Source: Parus major | Lineage: Eukaryota > Chordata > Aves > Passeriformes > Paridae | NCBI RefSeq assembly: GCF_001522545.3 | Contig: NC_031799.1 | Span: 30,461,912-30,525,911, forward strand | Direction of reading: 5' to 3' | DNA length: 64,000 bases | Shown: positions 1 through 12,389 of the stretch, piece after piece | Position numbering within the stretch: position 1 is the stretch's first letter | Layout: the number at the start of each line of letters is the position of its first letter | Notes under the pieces: model-generated | What the model saw: only the letters and a program-made list of their open reading frames with translations | The model's database searches: none | Told to the model about the DNA's origin: nothing | Position numbers and translations under genes: made by a program

Positions 1-1560
1 ACTCTAAACAAAAGTGGATTAGCCAAAGTATATTAAGGCTTTTTGGTATGGTACAGAGTTCAGGATTAAACAGAGTTGTAGTGTGCTTCAGGGGAGGTTG
101 ATATGGAATTTTATGACTGGAAAATATTTTCAAAGACACATAAAGACCGTAATGCACTGTACCTCCCTGTCACATAAAGACGATTTTGCTTCCTATGATA
201 ACTAAAAAGATGTTTAGGGAAGACAGCACTGCAAATCCACAGGTAAAGTGTGCTTGTAAAAGTATCTCCTTTTGTAGAAATAATAATTGCTAGCATTATA
301 CTAGATGTTCAGAAAGAACCAAATCCTAGAAACAGTCACTGGCACATATTGAGCCAATGGAAAGGGTATCAGAAACATTTTTTGGAGCTCAGCTCTTTAT
401 GCAGGATTGCTGAAATTTGTTAAGAACATATGTTAACCATATTGAAGGAGGTATGGATAAACTTTATTTCAAGGTTTGATGTCTCTCAGATTTGCTGAAT
501 TACTTACGTGCTTTTAGATTGAGTGCAGGTTAAAAAAAGAGTGAAAAATCAATAGCGGAAGTAAAAGTTCTCCCCCACAGGCTCACTATCAGATTCCATT
601 ATAAATCCTGTTGTTAACTGGTTTATTACAGGGCCTAAAAGAGTGGGCTTGATTAAGAAGTTACTAGGTGTAATCTGAAAGACAAGCATAATTTTTCTGC
701 AAACTTTAAAAAATTCTGGCCAAACTTTTTAATGTGGAAGCTGTTACTCTGTCCAATTTTAACTACTCTCTTACTTCTTTTTACATCCCTAATAATATAT
801 TACTATGAAACTATTAATCCAGATGTTATTTATCCTTAAAATGCCTTTTAAATATATTAGTAAATCTAATTTCAAAAAGCAGATGCAGTTACCAAGTTAC
901 TGAATTGTTGAAATCAAAAAAGTCGGTAGTTAGCTCAGAAATCCTGTAAGACTTTCTTATGAGTTGATTTCCTTCCATATAAGCGGTGAGGTTCATTTTC
1001 TTCCTTGGAACCCTAGAAATCCAAGAATAAAATAAAATCAATACTTTGAACAAATAAACATGCTGCATATTTTCAGCCTCTTGTTACATAGTAGCAAGCA
1101 CCCAAAATGTTTTTTTTGGGTGGGCTTCTGGTCTTGACTCTCAGCTTTCATTAAACTGAATAAAGGTGAATGATGTGAATAAATATAAAAAAATGCACTA
1201 TTTGCTGCTGATGATCTAATTTTATTATGATCTGTAGTTCATAACAAATTGATGAACATTATATTTTAAACATTTCATGTGTACTCCAGTACCAAAAGGG
1301 TTAGAGGCTAGAATAATTGTGCAGCAGACACTATGATCATGTTTTGGTTTGAGTTTGATGCTGATCAAAACCCCAGGAATTATTGTTTCATAATTTGTGT
1401 TGTGTTGCTGAATTGACTTGCAGATAGATTGTGGTAATACTTTATTTTATCAGCAAATATTACCTTCAAAGCATAAAATGCATCACAATAATTCCTATTA
1501 CAGGCAGAGTAAGATTATAAAATGATGTCATTTATTTATCACATTTTCCTAGGGAAAGAA

Positions 1561-1562
1561 AA

Positions 1563-1594
<32 letters not shown>

Positions 1595-1640
1595 TAAATA
1601 AACAAATGTGTGTGTATGTGTGTATATATATATATATATA
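1561..1640. repeat. Compound microsatellite (AAGT/AAAT/TG/TA)
   Basis: Four simple-repeat blocks run into each other: an AAGT array from 1563, a short AAAT array, a TG-rich block near 1607-1624, then a TA array ending near 1640. This is a typical slippage-prone compound microsatellite and is probably length-polymorphic. No function is implied. Confidence 0.95.
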
Positions 1641-4292
1641 AAAAACTTGGCTGTACTAGAGGTACAGCAACTCAAATTTTCAGAATTTAATTTTCAAGTA
1701 CTTAAGGAAAGCCCAGAACTTTATTATTGTGGTAATGAGTGCTTCCAACACTTAGCTACTGGTACCTGCTTAGCTTAACTGTCTGAGACTTTTTTCAATG
1801 ATAGACTGTAAATCCAGAGATATTGATTTTTCAATTTACATAGTCATTCATACTTTAGATTCACTTCAGATTTATTTCTTCAATTTGTTTTTGTGACTAA
1901 GCTGCTTTTCTTTACATGAAAAAAATCACTTTTCTATCTATTGCATACAAAAAATCATAGTTTGAATCAAGTAAAGCTGCAGTGAGAGCAAATCATGATT
2001 TCCTTATTAACAAAGAACAGGAATTTTTTGACCAATTTATTGTTCCTAATATGCATGCAGAGCATCTCTACTCAAATAAATTGACATAATTTCAAAATTA
2101 TGGTCTGAAAAGCCCTGATCCACAGATTCTACTTCATGATACCTCCATGGTGAAGATGGAAAGGGAAAGCTTTTCAGTGAAATCCTTTTGTAGGTTCCTA
2201 TCTTATTGACAGCTTCTGGTATCCAAAGATGTGCAGAACATATATAAGAGGCAGATGCACAGTGCAAGTGGTGGGTACCACCCCACTGTGCAATACACAG
2301 TATTGGAGATAACAGCAAAAATCACTTTGTGCATTGTCTGAACAAATCTGTGAAGTATTCTGCCTGTGACATCCTTACATCACTTCCTGCTGAAGTGAAT
2401 TCACACCTAACTGATAGCAAATACATCTGACCCTCAAAATCCTGGCTACCTTACTGCAGCCATCTTATCCAAAGATTTTTAAGTGAAAAAATGGCATTAT
2501 GTTTAGTAATATTTACTTAGAAGGCTCATTTAAGTCTGATAACTCATTTACATCATCTGCTCAGATTAGAGCAGCAAAATTATTTAAGTTCAAAAAAAAA
2601 TGCATCAGACATTTATATGCCTTGAAGACAAGTAGAGTGTAAGTGATGCTGCTTGGCAGCATTTTATACAAGGTTTTGTGGAGAATGTAGTTTTTCCATT
2701 TCACTCTTAATACTGTCCCCTTTTTGGAAGTAAGGAACTACTGGAATCACAGGCAAGGTAAGTTCAGGGTGTGTTACACACCCAGAAAAAAAATAGCTAC
2801 ACAAGTGTAATATCTACAGTGTAGAGTCATGCAAGGGCATTATACAGATACATGTAGGAACAGAGCTGAAAATCCTTAACAAAATAATCTAATGCAAAAG
2901 ACTACTGGATATATTTTTGTCATTTAAGAAGCCAAAGGAAAACTTTCTAAAAGCTAAAAGAGAATAAAAAATTAGCCATTATTCCTTCTCCTTTACCTGC
3001 TCAAGTTTGAACACATCTTCAAAGATCTGAAGTACTGCAGGTGTGACTCATAGAGCAGAGACATCTGTGACTCATAGCACAAAACAGAGGGAAAATCTAT
3101 GAAGAGCTGGCAGATTGTATCAGCTGCTGGCAAGCAACAACCATTGCACCTCTATGTAAATCTTCACAAACTAAGAGTATGCAGCTCAGAGACCAGTAAA
3201 TTTTTCCAGCTGCACATTCTTACCTTCTGCAGTCTACAGCAAACATAGTGAACACAGGCTAGCTGCACATAAGCGTTCCCCATGAAGATTTATATGCAAT
3301 CTACAGTATGGTCTTCATTTTCTGTTCAATGGATTCTCTATGATAAAAGGTTCTCTTTGGTATTTAACCAAAAGAATGTCAATACTTAATGTTACCATAG
3401 ACAATTTAAAAAGAAAATTAAGCACAGACTCAGTATTTTCTTGTCTAAAAGTTATACAACATCATAGCAGAAGAACCAACTCTTGCTTCTACACCCAGAA
3501 ATATATTTTATGGACATAAAAGGAAATTAACTTCCAGTTCACCTAAGTATTGCACAGACTACAAGTGGGCACTTTCTGATATCCTCACCTTAACACAGCT
3601 ATTTCCATGGAGACTTGTTCTGAAAGAGCTACAAACCACCCTTGCCTATGAAGATATTTCAATATATTCCTCCTAGCTGGGGGCATAACTATTAACTGCA
3701 GTCTTCCAAAAACACTCCATTTGCCTTCATGGATCAAGGCCATGAAAAATTTTGTGCTCTTCAGCCTCTGAATTATTGTCTAAATAATGTCTAAATGAAT
3801 TGCTCTTGCTGCCTATGGTTGAAGTATTTGTCTTCCTGGTTATTGTGTGGTTTCCAAAGTACCGATTTTTTCTCTGAGATGTCTTAATTAGCTTTGTTTA
3901 TAAACATACTCTCTCAGTTATTGCTGAGATAGAACTATCTGAAAATTCTTGAAAAATAAGAATTGGGGTTTTTATTAAACCAAATATAGTGTATATCCAG
4001 ACTTTTAAAAATTTTACTAATTGTAAAATGCTAATGTAGAGCATATTAACAGTATTGAATACAACATATTTTAGCAATATTGAAGAATAAAACTTTCTTT
4101 TTCTCTTCCTGGAAAGGCAACTTATCACAAAAAACACTTGAAGGGTGATGAAGCTATATCTATCAGGGCCTTAATAACTGCTGTGTTGTCTAGGAAATAG
4201 TATCAATTTCAGAGAAGATAATGAAATTGCTTATAAATTTAAATACTAGTAATTTGAATCACTGGAGTACATTGAATTCCTTAAAGCTAAGT

Positions 4293-4338
4293 AAAACTGC
4301 CCTTAGTGATGTGCCATAGTGTCACTAAGAGCAGTTTT
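4293..4338. repeat. Hairpin with 17-bp near-perfect arms
   Basis: The left arm AAAACTGCCCTTAGTGA (4293-4309) pairs with the right arm TCACTAAGAGCAGTTTT (4322-4338) with one mismatch, around a 12-nt loop. The stem is long for chance in 64 kb. It could be a degenerate miniature inverted-repeat element, a cruciform or a small-RNA-like hairpin. No family was recognised. Confidence 0.85.
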
Positions 4339-4407
4339 TTGATATTTCCACAGTTACTTCAATATTCATAGGATTAAGGAATAAAAATCTTACTCTGATG
4401 ATTATAG

Positions 4408-4433
4408 ACAAAGTGACAAATGAGTCACTTTGT
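4408..4433. repeat. Hairpin with perfect 10-bp arms
   Basis: ACAAAGTGAC (4408-4417) and GTCACTTTGT (4424-4433) are perfect reverse complements around a 6-nt loop. It lies 69 bp downstream of the larger hairpin at 4293-4338. Both stems contain a GTGA/TCAC core, but otherwise they are unrelated in sequence. Confidence 0.85.
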
Positions 4434-7400
4434 GGTAGAAATGGCTAGGAAAAAACCAAACATATCTGGTTTGTGTGTGCTTGTACAGGTTTCGCTAATC
4501 CTGTACTAATTTTGTGTAAAAATCTGAGGTGGTATGTCTTATGGGTCCCAGGGAAGAACAACCAGACACCCTATCAGAAAGAAAAAGGTCATAATGTTCT
4601 TGAGTTTTTGTCTGGCTAAAATATAGGAATGCACAGCAAGCTTTCTTATCACTTTAGAACTTACAGTCCACATGCCTCTGCTTTTGCAAATTGCTCCCAT
4701 ATCCATATGTTAATATATCCACAGAATCATTTATATTTTTCTACATCAAAGTGCAGAATTCAACAGCAACTGACTGTTACTGTGGTAGAGTAGCTGATCT
4801 GCACTAAAACAGATTTTCAGTTGGATGAATGCTTATCTGTGGTAACATCCACAGTCACTTTGTCTTTGTTCCAGTTCTTATTTCTTCAGACCCTTCTGTT
4901 AAAGATTGCAGATGATCTGCAAGCAATTCCTTTAAAGAGGATGTAAATTGAAACAACAGTGATTTGGAACTATTTTCAAAGTTAAGCAGGTGCTTGTGAA
5001 CTTTTCTTGGGCCAAATCCAGTGTGGTCAGCAACTTTGCAAATTCACTGGAATTAACTGTTCATGGAAGTAGATCCATTAAGAAAGTGAAAGCACATAGG
5101 ATGTTATTTGGACACTTGCTGTGAATCATACCATCCTATCAGCTTTGCTACCCAGAGACGAAAATCACTTATCATGAAAAGTCATTATAAATCTCATTTA
5201 GACTGATTTTTACTATGTGGAAGAATATCTGAATATTCTTTAGGAGATAATATTTCCCTGTCTGTGCTGGTGTTCCTGGGGAACTCATGTAATAACTGCA
5301 TCCTGGTGAGCCTCTCAAAGGTTTCTAAGGCCAGCAAAGTCTCCATTCCTACTGTGCCCCAGACAAGAGTACTGGGCATTGGGAGTGGAGTTTTAATTGA
5401 TCTTGATATCATTTCTTACTTCTTAGATTCAATCTTTTATAATTTTAGCAGAAGATACACAACAAATTCAGTTAGCAAATGATAAGGCTGTCACAGTTTT
5501 AAACAGTCTGTCTTAATGTTTGTGAGAGGTGTATGTGTTCATAAGCAGAAAAGACTTTTGTTGCTGCAAACATCTCAAGAATTCACCTTGTCTCATATCA
5601 ATTTTTATTTGAAAAATTTTGGGTATCACTTGGAATTCAATTGAAAACTTCCAAAGCAGAAATCATTCTACACTATATTTCCCGCTTTATTAAAAGGCTC
5701 CAGCTAAAGGCACTATTAGCAGAGTTTTTAATAGTTATTACAACGCTTACACGGTAACAGTAATCCAAAGTGATATGGAGTTTTTTGTTCATTTGGTTTT
5801 TGTCAGTGTAAAGTAATAAGCACTAGTATGGAGTCTGACTATTTTCTGTCAATGTAGAAGTAAAAGTGTCTGTGTCAGTAACCCATATCACCAACACTGA
5901 ATGAGCAGCAGTGCAAGATTCACCTCCCATATTTCACCCTCCTTTGATGTTATTTACATTTTCAAAAGGGACATGTCTTTTCTTTAAACAACATATAGCA
6001 CGTGTTGAAAACGTAGCTATGGTCAGAATAATAACTATAAAAAATGGCATCTTAAAATTTAACGAATCTATGCATAGAAAAAGCATTCTGACCTAAAACT
6101 GATCTATTTTCTTACCACTATAAACTGATCCTGCCTTTTCTTTATTATACTTCTGTTATCTCTACAACACTAATATTACTGTGAGAGAGTAAAATATTCT
6201 AGCTAAGACATAACTGATAAAATGTTCACACTTTAGCTCTAGCTGAGGACTGCTTAGTATCTGGGCTATAGAACTACACTAGAAAAGATGAAGGCTGGCT
6301 TTTAGAGAATTGGCTGACTTTCTAGAACATGAATATTGGGGATATATTTCTGTAATATTTCTGTAATTTCATACTTTTTTATTTTTGATTGGTATATTTG
6401 ATCTGAGACTTGCAAGAAAATTTTCTTTCAATAGAATTGCAAAAATTAACTATGGTACAGTATATAGTGCATATATACTCATAGTATATATATTTTTTCA
6501 GCATTCCTGATATCTTGCCCTCCAGCTGAAGATACAGAACATTGCACACAAGTTTCAGCGAGTCAGAACTGATACAGGGTAAACAGTTGCTCTTCTGTTG
6601 AGTCACCCCCGGTGAAAATCTGAGATGTCTTGGATAAAGCCTTCTGATATGCTGTAAATTACTAAAATAATTAGCCATCTTTGTAATTCTTGACCCTGTA
6701 CATATTTCTGCTTCCTAGTGTGTAAAAGACACCATGAATTTTTTGCTTATGAAGAAGAAATCTGCATATAAAAGACAACATTAAACTTCATTCCATGTCA
6801 GAAATGTAGGGATTTTAAAACTTAATAAGACAGCAAACACTGCAAGAAGCAGGAAAAACTCCATCAGAACAACCAGCTTTAAGTTCAGCTTTAGGTACTG
6901 ATTTTCTGAATGGAGTTGAATGGATTTTATATAACATCTTTAAAATGACACTTTAAAAATGTACACTCCTACTAGCCTGAACTTGCATAGGCTGTGATTT
7001 TAATTCTAACAGCAAGTTGTGTTTCGTTTTAACAGGACAAATTCACCTTTAGATATACCAGAAATAAAAAACTGCCATATAGAAAAAAGACACAAATATT
7101 TGGTGTGCGGTGACATTGACTTTATATATTTTTATAATTATATATTTTATATCTCACACATATGTGAGAGCTTTCCCTATTGTTCACCTGATGTCAAAGT
7201 CTCACAGTAATATTTACATTCAGTATCAGCTAAAGCCAAGTGAATTTTGAAGAATTTTCTTTATTAACATTGGTCCACATGACCTAACAAAACATCTTCT
7301 GTTTAGAACATGGCCTTTTTTTCATTGTTTCCCAAAAAAAACTCAGAAAGAGTAGGTTTTACCAAGATAATGGGACACAAAATGTCACAACTATGGGTAC

Positions 7401-8168
7401 CTCTCACCCCAAAAAACGTTTTAATTGAGCACATAAATAACCAGAAATTTGCATACTCATAGTATCATATAACTATAAATTCCTTTATGCCCTTTCACAA
7501 CAAAATAGCTCTTGTTTCAGCAAAACCATGAGACTTGAAAGTTGTCATCTATACGCAACTGAAAGACTTTTGTCTTTTAATAGCTTGAACAACACAACCA
7601 CCTTCTTAAGAACAGGATGAATCCAGAAAGTCAAAAATTATTTTGTCTTCTATTCTTTTCTTTCCTCTTTCTTTTTCAGTAAAGAAACCAAAGAATTTTC
7701 ACTATTTGTTTTCTGAAAATATTTACTGTTGCCATATTTAATATTTTTATTCTCTCTGCCAGCTAAAAAGTTCAGCATCCATTTCAGCAGTGACAGTCTT
7801 ATTGCACTGTTTATTTCATTTCTGTAAAGCCAGTCAGTATATGCATACACATAGCATACATTGAGTCAAATGTGTCCCCACTTTGACATTGCACTATTAA
7901 GAATGTGGTCTTTGAGCTTTCATTTAGATTTGAGTCTCAAATGTCCCCTACTATTAAGGTAGGGAAAATGAATGTGTAAAAATACACAGAAAATAAAATT
8001 CTTCAGATTATTTTGTGGATTCTTCGAGCAAAAAAAGTATTTTTAATATTTTTACAGGTTTTGTCTAAGATGACAGTAATAATCATATTTATACATTTTT
8101 TTACTCTTTAATTAGTTTTTAAAGTAGCCTGCACCTACAAAAAGCATGGAAAAATTCTCCCTGTAAAA

Positions 8169-8198
8169 AATTTTTGCAGTAAATCTTCTGCAAAAATT
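8169..8198. repeat. Hairpin with perfect 11-bp arms
   Basis: AATTTTTGCAG (8169-8179) and CTGCAAAAATT (8188-8198) are perfect complements around an 8-nt loop. The outer flanks CTGTAA and TTACAG can extend the stem across an A bulge on the left side. Confidence 0.8.
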
Positions 8199-8890
8199 AC
8201 AGAAGCTTTCTGAACTAAACCTAGATAGTTTTGCACAGCTCTAGATCTTTCATCACTGCTCAGTACTCAGACTTCAAGCTCTGGTGTGGTCAGGGATATT
8301 TTAGACACACAGCATGTGCTTCACTATAAAACAAAGCAATCAGCTTCCAGCAGAGAGCCCAATAGAAAATTGTCTGTATGTGTGATTAAGTTTTTTCCAT
8401 GTTACTCCAGTTTGGGGAATCATGCTGTAAAAAAACCACAAAAGGTAAAATGAGTTCTTGATTTGTGAATGTTTAAACTGTATATGCATTTCATGAAAGG
8501 AATAAAAAAGGTAAAGAGAAACCCATGACCCGCCTTAGGACCATGCAGCAGAACACAGACCTTGCCATATGAGCCTCACCAGGGAAATTTAAAGTAGGAG
8601 TTCTAGCAACGTAACGTGATTTGGCAAGAGCTGAATTTGAATGTGGTTGTGAGGTCCCCATAAGCAACATATGCTTTCACTAAGCTGCAATATTCCTTCC
8701 TTCCTTAGCCCAAACTTTGAAATTATTACTTTATAGTTAAGAAAATTATATAGTTCTACGCCAAACCAAAGTTGTTAGTTCTTGATAAAACTATCGTATT
8801 ATGAAATTACAGCTCATCAGAGGAAGAGAGAAAAAGTGAATATTTAATTTTGACCGCTTTGGGGGGAGAAAACCAAAAAGAAAGAAAACT

Positions 8891-8937
8891 GGAGAGAGGA
8901 GGGGGAGAGAATGAAGGAAGAAGGAGAGGGAGGGAGA
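8891..8937 (+). repeat. Purine-rich (GA) tract
   Basis: Forty-seven nucleotides on the plus strand contain only one pyrimidine (T at 8912). G runs and GAGA units predominate. It is low-complexity DNA with triplex potential and no coding content. Confidence 0.9.
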
Positions 8938-9986
8938 TGTCTGCTTATGATTATGGAATGAACTTTGAATCTTTTCTATTCCTGCAGCCAGGAATGTCTG
9001 ATTTTTCTAATACCTTACTAGAGTGAAAATTTGAAATATACCCTGAATGTAGAAAACTTTTACATATGTGATTATGGAAAATTATACATTAAAATGGAAA
9101 ACAAACACCTTCCAGACACAACTCGAGATTGAAACGTGTCTAAAAGCAAAGTTGCCAATATGGAATTTAGGAACAAAGAACTCACTTTAATTTAATTTGC
9201 TTCCCACTCAATGAGTGGGATGACAGTGCTACTTAGGAGGGTTCTAACATGCCCTCAAATTGTTCCGTGTACTTTTACTTCCTGTGTTCTTTGTCATGTG
9301 AAAGCTGACAAACTTTCTTTTTCAAATTAGATTAATTTAACCATCATAATAATATCACCCTTACATTTCTTGTACTATTATTATTAATACCACCCCATTA
9401 GCATGCCAGGACAGGAAAACCATCTCTAACAAGCAAGCTCCAAGAGTTATCACAAGACCAAGAGAGCACGAACTTCTTCTGAAGCTTGTTTGCTGCAGGA
9501 AGACAATTGTAAGGCTAAAGAAGAAAAACTAGATGTTTACCAGGATGATCACCTTATTTTCAAGTTGCAATTAAGTAATCAGAATTACTGACTTTATGTT
9601 GATGCACAGAGCAGGAGCCCTGGTGTAAGGGTATGGCCCTGGTCTGACATAGGTGTTCTCTGCTCTTGCGGCACAAGACAGGACCCTGAAGGCAAGCAGT
9701 GTTTCTCCATGAGGCATACTCTAACTCTGGAGGAAGGATTGCTTCCTTGTTGTTCCTCTGTCCCAGGTGGGATGTGTCTGACATAACACCTGCAGATCTC
9801 CAGTGGCTGATTTAGGCTCCTGTTCAGAGTGCATCTGCAAACTGCAGGCAAGCTACCTTCCAGAAAGTAAAAAGAAGCTAGGGCTGGGAAGGGAGAAGTA
9901 AGGAGTCTTTTCCAAAAAATAACCCCCAAAAAAGCTGAAATGAAAATGGTATCCTTTAATACCAAAAAATAGAGAAAAACCAACAC

Positions 9987-10046
9987 AAAGAGAGAGAGAA
10001 AAAAAAAAGAGAAAGGGAGAGGAGAGGAGAAAGGAGAAAGGAAAAA
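9987..10046 (+). repeat. Uninterrupted 60-nt homopurine tract
   Basis: Every base on the plus strand from 9987 to 10046 is A or G, in a mix of GAGA units, an A run and GGAGA units. The complement is pure C/T. A 155-codon minus-strand frame across this stretch, rich in Phe, Leu and Ser, is a by-product of the polypyrimidine strand, not a gene. Confidence 0.95.
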
Positions 10047-10564
10047 CAACCACACAAACAAAAGAGAAGAAAAAGCATCAAAACATCCAGAAGAAACCCT
10101 TATGGTTGAGTTTCATTCACTGGCTAAGTGCAGCTTGTTTCAAACTAACAGAAGGTACCTAACAAAATTCTTCTCATACCAAACAAGTAGAAGACTAGTG
10201 AGAGAAGGTATAATGATGAAAATTATGGTAAATTGTGTCCCCTGCAGAGTGACCAGAAATATTGGCTCATAAATTTACACTGTTAGGAGCAACTGACTTC
10301 TATCAGTTTTTATGACATGTAGATCAGTGTTTAGGTATGGAGGAACATGACTGTACCAGACCTGAGAATAGAAATGGGATTTTTCTCATAGTTTTTGTTT
10401 CAGTTTTCTGGTTAGGTCAAAGAAAAATTATCTGAAAACCAAATCTTCTTAAGCACATCAATTACAATAGGCTAAACCTGAATAACATTGGCACTACATT
10501 TTCTATTGCATTTCCAGCCCTGACCCTAATTATCATCTGGAACCAGCATTGTGAATCCACATCA

Positions 10565-10975
10565 CATGTGAACCTCATGAAATTCAAGAAGGACCAATGC
10601 AAGGTCCTGCACCTGAGTCAGGGCAAACATCAGTATCACCAGATATTGGGAGGTGAATGGATTTGGAACAGCCCAAGAGGGACTTGGCAATTCTGGCAGG
10701 CAAAAATTTAGACATCACCTGGCAGTATGCGCTTACATCCCAGGAAACCAGCCTTTCCCTGGACTGCATCAAAAGAAGCCAGTAGGTCGAGGGAGGTCAT
10801 TCTGCCCCTTTAGTATGCCCTTGTAAGACCACACCTGGACAACTGCATCCAGCTTTGAGATCTCAAAACATTGATCTGTCCAGAGGAGGGCCAAAAAATT
10901 ATCAGAGGGCTGGAACACTTCTTTCATGGATGGCTGAGAAAGCTTGGGGTGCTCAGCCTGGCTAAGAGGTGTCAC
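10565..10975 (+). mobile_element. CR1 LINE, 5' part of a copy split by an LTR
   Basis: This is a 5'-truncated avian CR1 (chicken repeat 1, non-LTR retrotransposon). It begins in the C-terminal part of the ORF2 reverse-transcriptase protein. An early frame reads NLMKFKKDQCKVLHL, matching the conserved CR1 block just after the catalytic domain. Further recognisable CR1 stretches include the GGTCGAGGGAGGTCATTCTG segment and the GAGGAGGGCCA segment. Frameshifts and stops make it dead. It breaks at 10975, where a retroviral LTR has inserted, and resumes at 12390. The duplicated target GTCAC is at 10971-10975. Confidence 0.93.
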
Positions 10976-12389
10976 TGTCATGGTTTTAAACCAGTAACTG
11001 AAAAAATTACTTATTTCTTGCTGTGAGATATGTATTAGAACAAGAGCAAAACAGGCTTAAAACTTAAAAGGAATAAAGTTTATTAACAAACTACAATAAT
11101 AAGAACACCAGAATAAACTTCCAGAAAACCCTTTTTATCCCCTACTACCCACCATTCTCTTGTTCACATGACAACAGAGACAACTTTGGAACTTTGGTGG
11201 TTAAAACAGTCCTAATTCCTGCTACAGTCTTTTCATCAGTCTTTGTAGAGAAACAGAAGTCTCTTTCTGTTAATCTATGGAGTGTCTCACAAGAAAACTA
11301 TTTCTGCTATAGTTTTCTATTGCCCTGATGTCAGCTGCCTAGAGCTGCTGTTATCAGAGCTCATTCCTCCCATTTCATATCACTCTGAGATGTGTATGGG
11401 CCAGGAGTTTAGGGATGTCATTTTAAGGATGAGTTATTCAAAGGCAAAAGTCTTCTTCATCTGTCTCTGTGAGCTTCACTAGAAAACAGTTTTCTCATTG
11501 CCCCCCAAGGGTTCAAATTTTCACTTCCCTGTTCCAGCACTTCAATGTGTCACAATTACTCTACTTTTTTACTCAAAATACATACTTTGAACACTCCATT
11601 CCTCCCTATATACTCTATTATGAATTAAAGGAGTTTTTCAAGACCTTATTGTCCATTTCCATAGCTTTAACAGAAAAGTATTTTCAGCTTATAAAGCATC
11701 TCCTTATTCTCTACCTTTTCTGAAGCTTAATTCTTTTCTTTACTGTACCTGATAGTTTATAAAGTCTCTTTACATGTTGATCACTCTCCTTTTCTCTCTC
11801 TGGATAAAAGGATTAATCTGCAAGTCTCATCTGGGTAATGAAAAGGTTAAAATCTTGCCCAGGCTTTGTAGATGGTTCTGTGACCTCTGCTGGAGCAGGA
11901 GCTGGAGCTGTCCTCATGGCTGCTCTGGAGAGGGTAGTCATTGTCTCAGCCTGTCGCAGGTCCAGAGCTTTTTTTTTTCCTTTCTTCACTCGGCGGTCTC
12001 TGGTGAATTCAGTCACAGCAAAACCTGCAGCCGAGCCAGGGACCGGCCTGGCCCAGCCAGAGCCCAGGGCAAGCCCCGCAGGCCCCATCTCCCGGCCGGG
12101 AGCCGCTGGGCCCAGCCCAGCCCCGGCCCGGGCTGTATGGCCTGGGTAGGGACCGGGAGGCCGGAGCTCTGCTACCTTTCACAGCCTGAAACAAAGAGAG
12201 CAAGAGTCCTCTGACTTTACATCTTAAGGTAGGGTTCACAAGTTGATCTCACTTTTCTATGGTCAAAACTGCTGTCAGTTCTTAGAAATGACCGATAATT
12301 GGTCAGGAGGAAAGACTCCCATCAGTCCCCAGCAACTTCAACTTCCTTAGCTCCCAAAACCACCTTAAAGGTAAAGTCACCGCATGACA
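10976..12389 (-). mobile_element. Solo LTR (1,414 bp) inserted in CR1
   Basis: The element starts TGTCATG and ends CATGACA, giving TG...CA ends that are a perfect 7-bp inverted repeat. It is flanked by the perfect 5-bp target duplication GTCAC (10971-10975 and 12390-12394). The same CR1 runs into and out of it, so both boundaries are firm. No gag, pol or env-like frame is seen, so it is taken as a solo LTR left by LTR-LTR recombination. Minus orientation is inferred from an antisense AATAAA at 11079-11084 near that end and a GC-rich, promoter-like stretch at about 11990-12170 towards the other. A 5-bp duplication fits ERVL-type or some other avian ERVs; the exact family is not established. 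Confidence 0.88.
11990..12170. promoter_or_regulatory. GC- and CpG-rich block inside the LTR
   Basis: This is the only strongly GC-rich, CpG-containing stretch in the window, with repeated GGCC, CCGG and GCCC cores. It lies wholly inside the solo LTR. In the inferred minus orientation it would be in the U3/promoter portion, which would suit a TATA-independent GC-box promoter. It should not be mistaken for a gene's CpG island. Whether it is active is unknown. Confidence 0.5.

Larger units (their letters stand above)
1..10564. other. Unique noncoding DNA, no gene seen
   Basis: I see no coding exon, RNA gene or recognisable transposon here. The open frames are short (under about 100 codons apart from one in a homopurine tract), AT-driven and resemble no family I know. 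Items picked out separately are the compound microsatellite at 1561-1640, paired AP-1-like motifs at 3044-3074, hairpins at 4293-4338, 4408-4433 and 8169-8198, and purine tracts at 8891-8937 and 9987-10046. The sequence between them is AT-rich and looks like ordinary vertebrate intergenic or intronic DNA. Single unrecognised exons or an lncRNA cannot be excluded by eye. Confidence 0.75.

Noticed and set aside
9594..10061. 155-codon minus-strand open frame
   Set aside because: Its N-terminal half is Phe/Leu/Ser/Pro repeats translated from the polypyrimidine strand of the 9987-10046 tract. The rest resembles no protein, and there are no exon signals.
11774..12214. Overlapping open frames of 76-146 codons around the GC-rich block
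   Set aside because: They lie inside a solo LTR and arise from GC-rich sequence with few stop codons. LTRs of this kind do not encode proteins.
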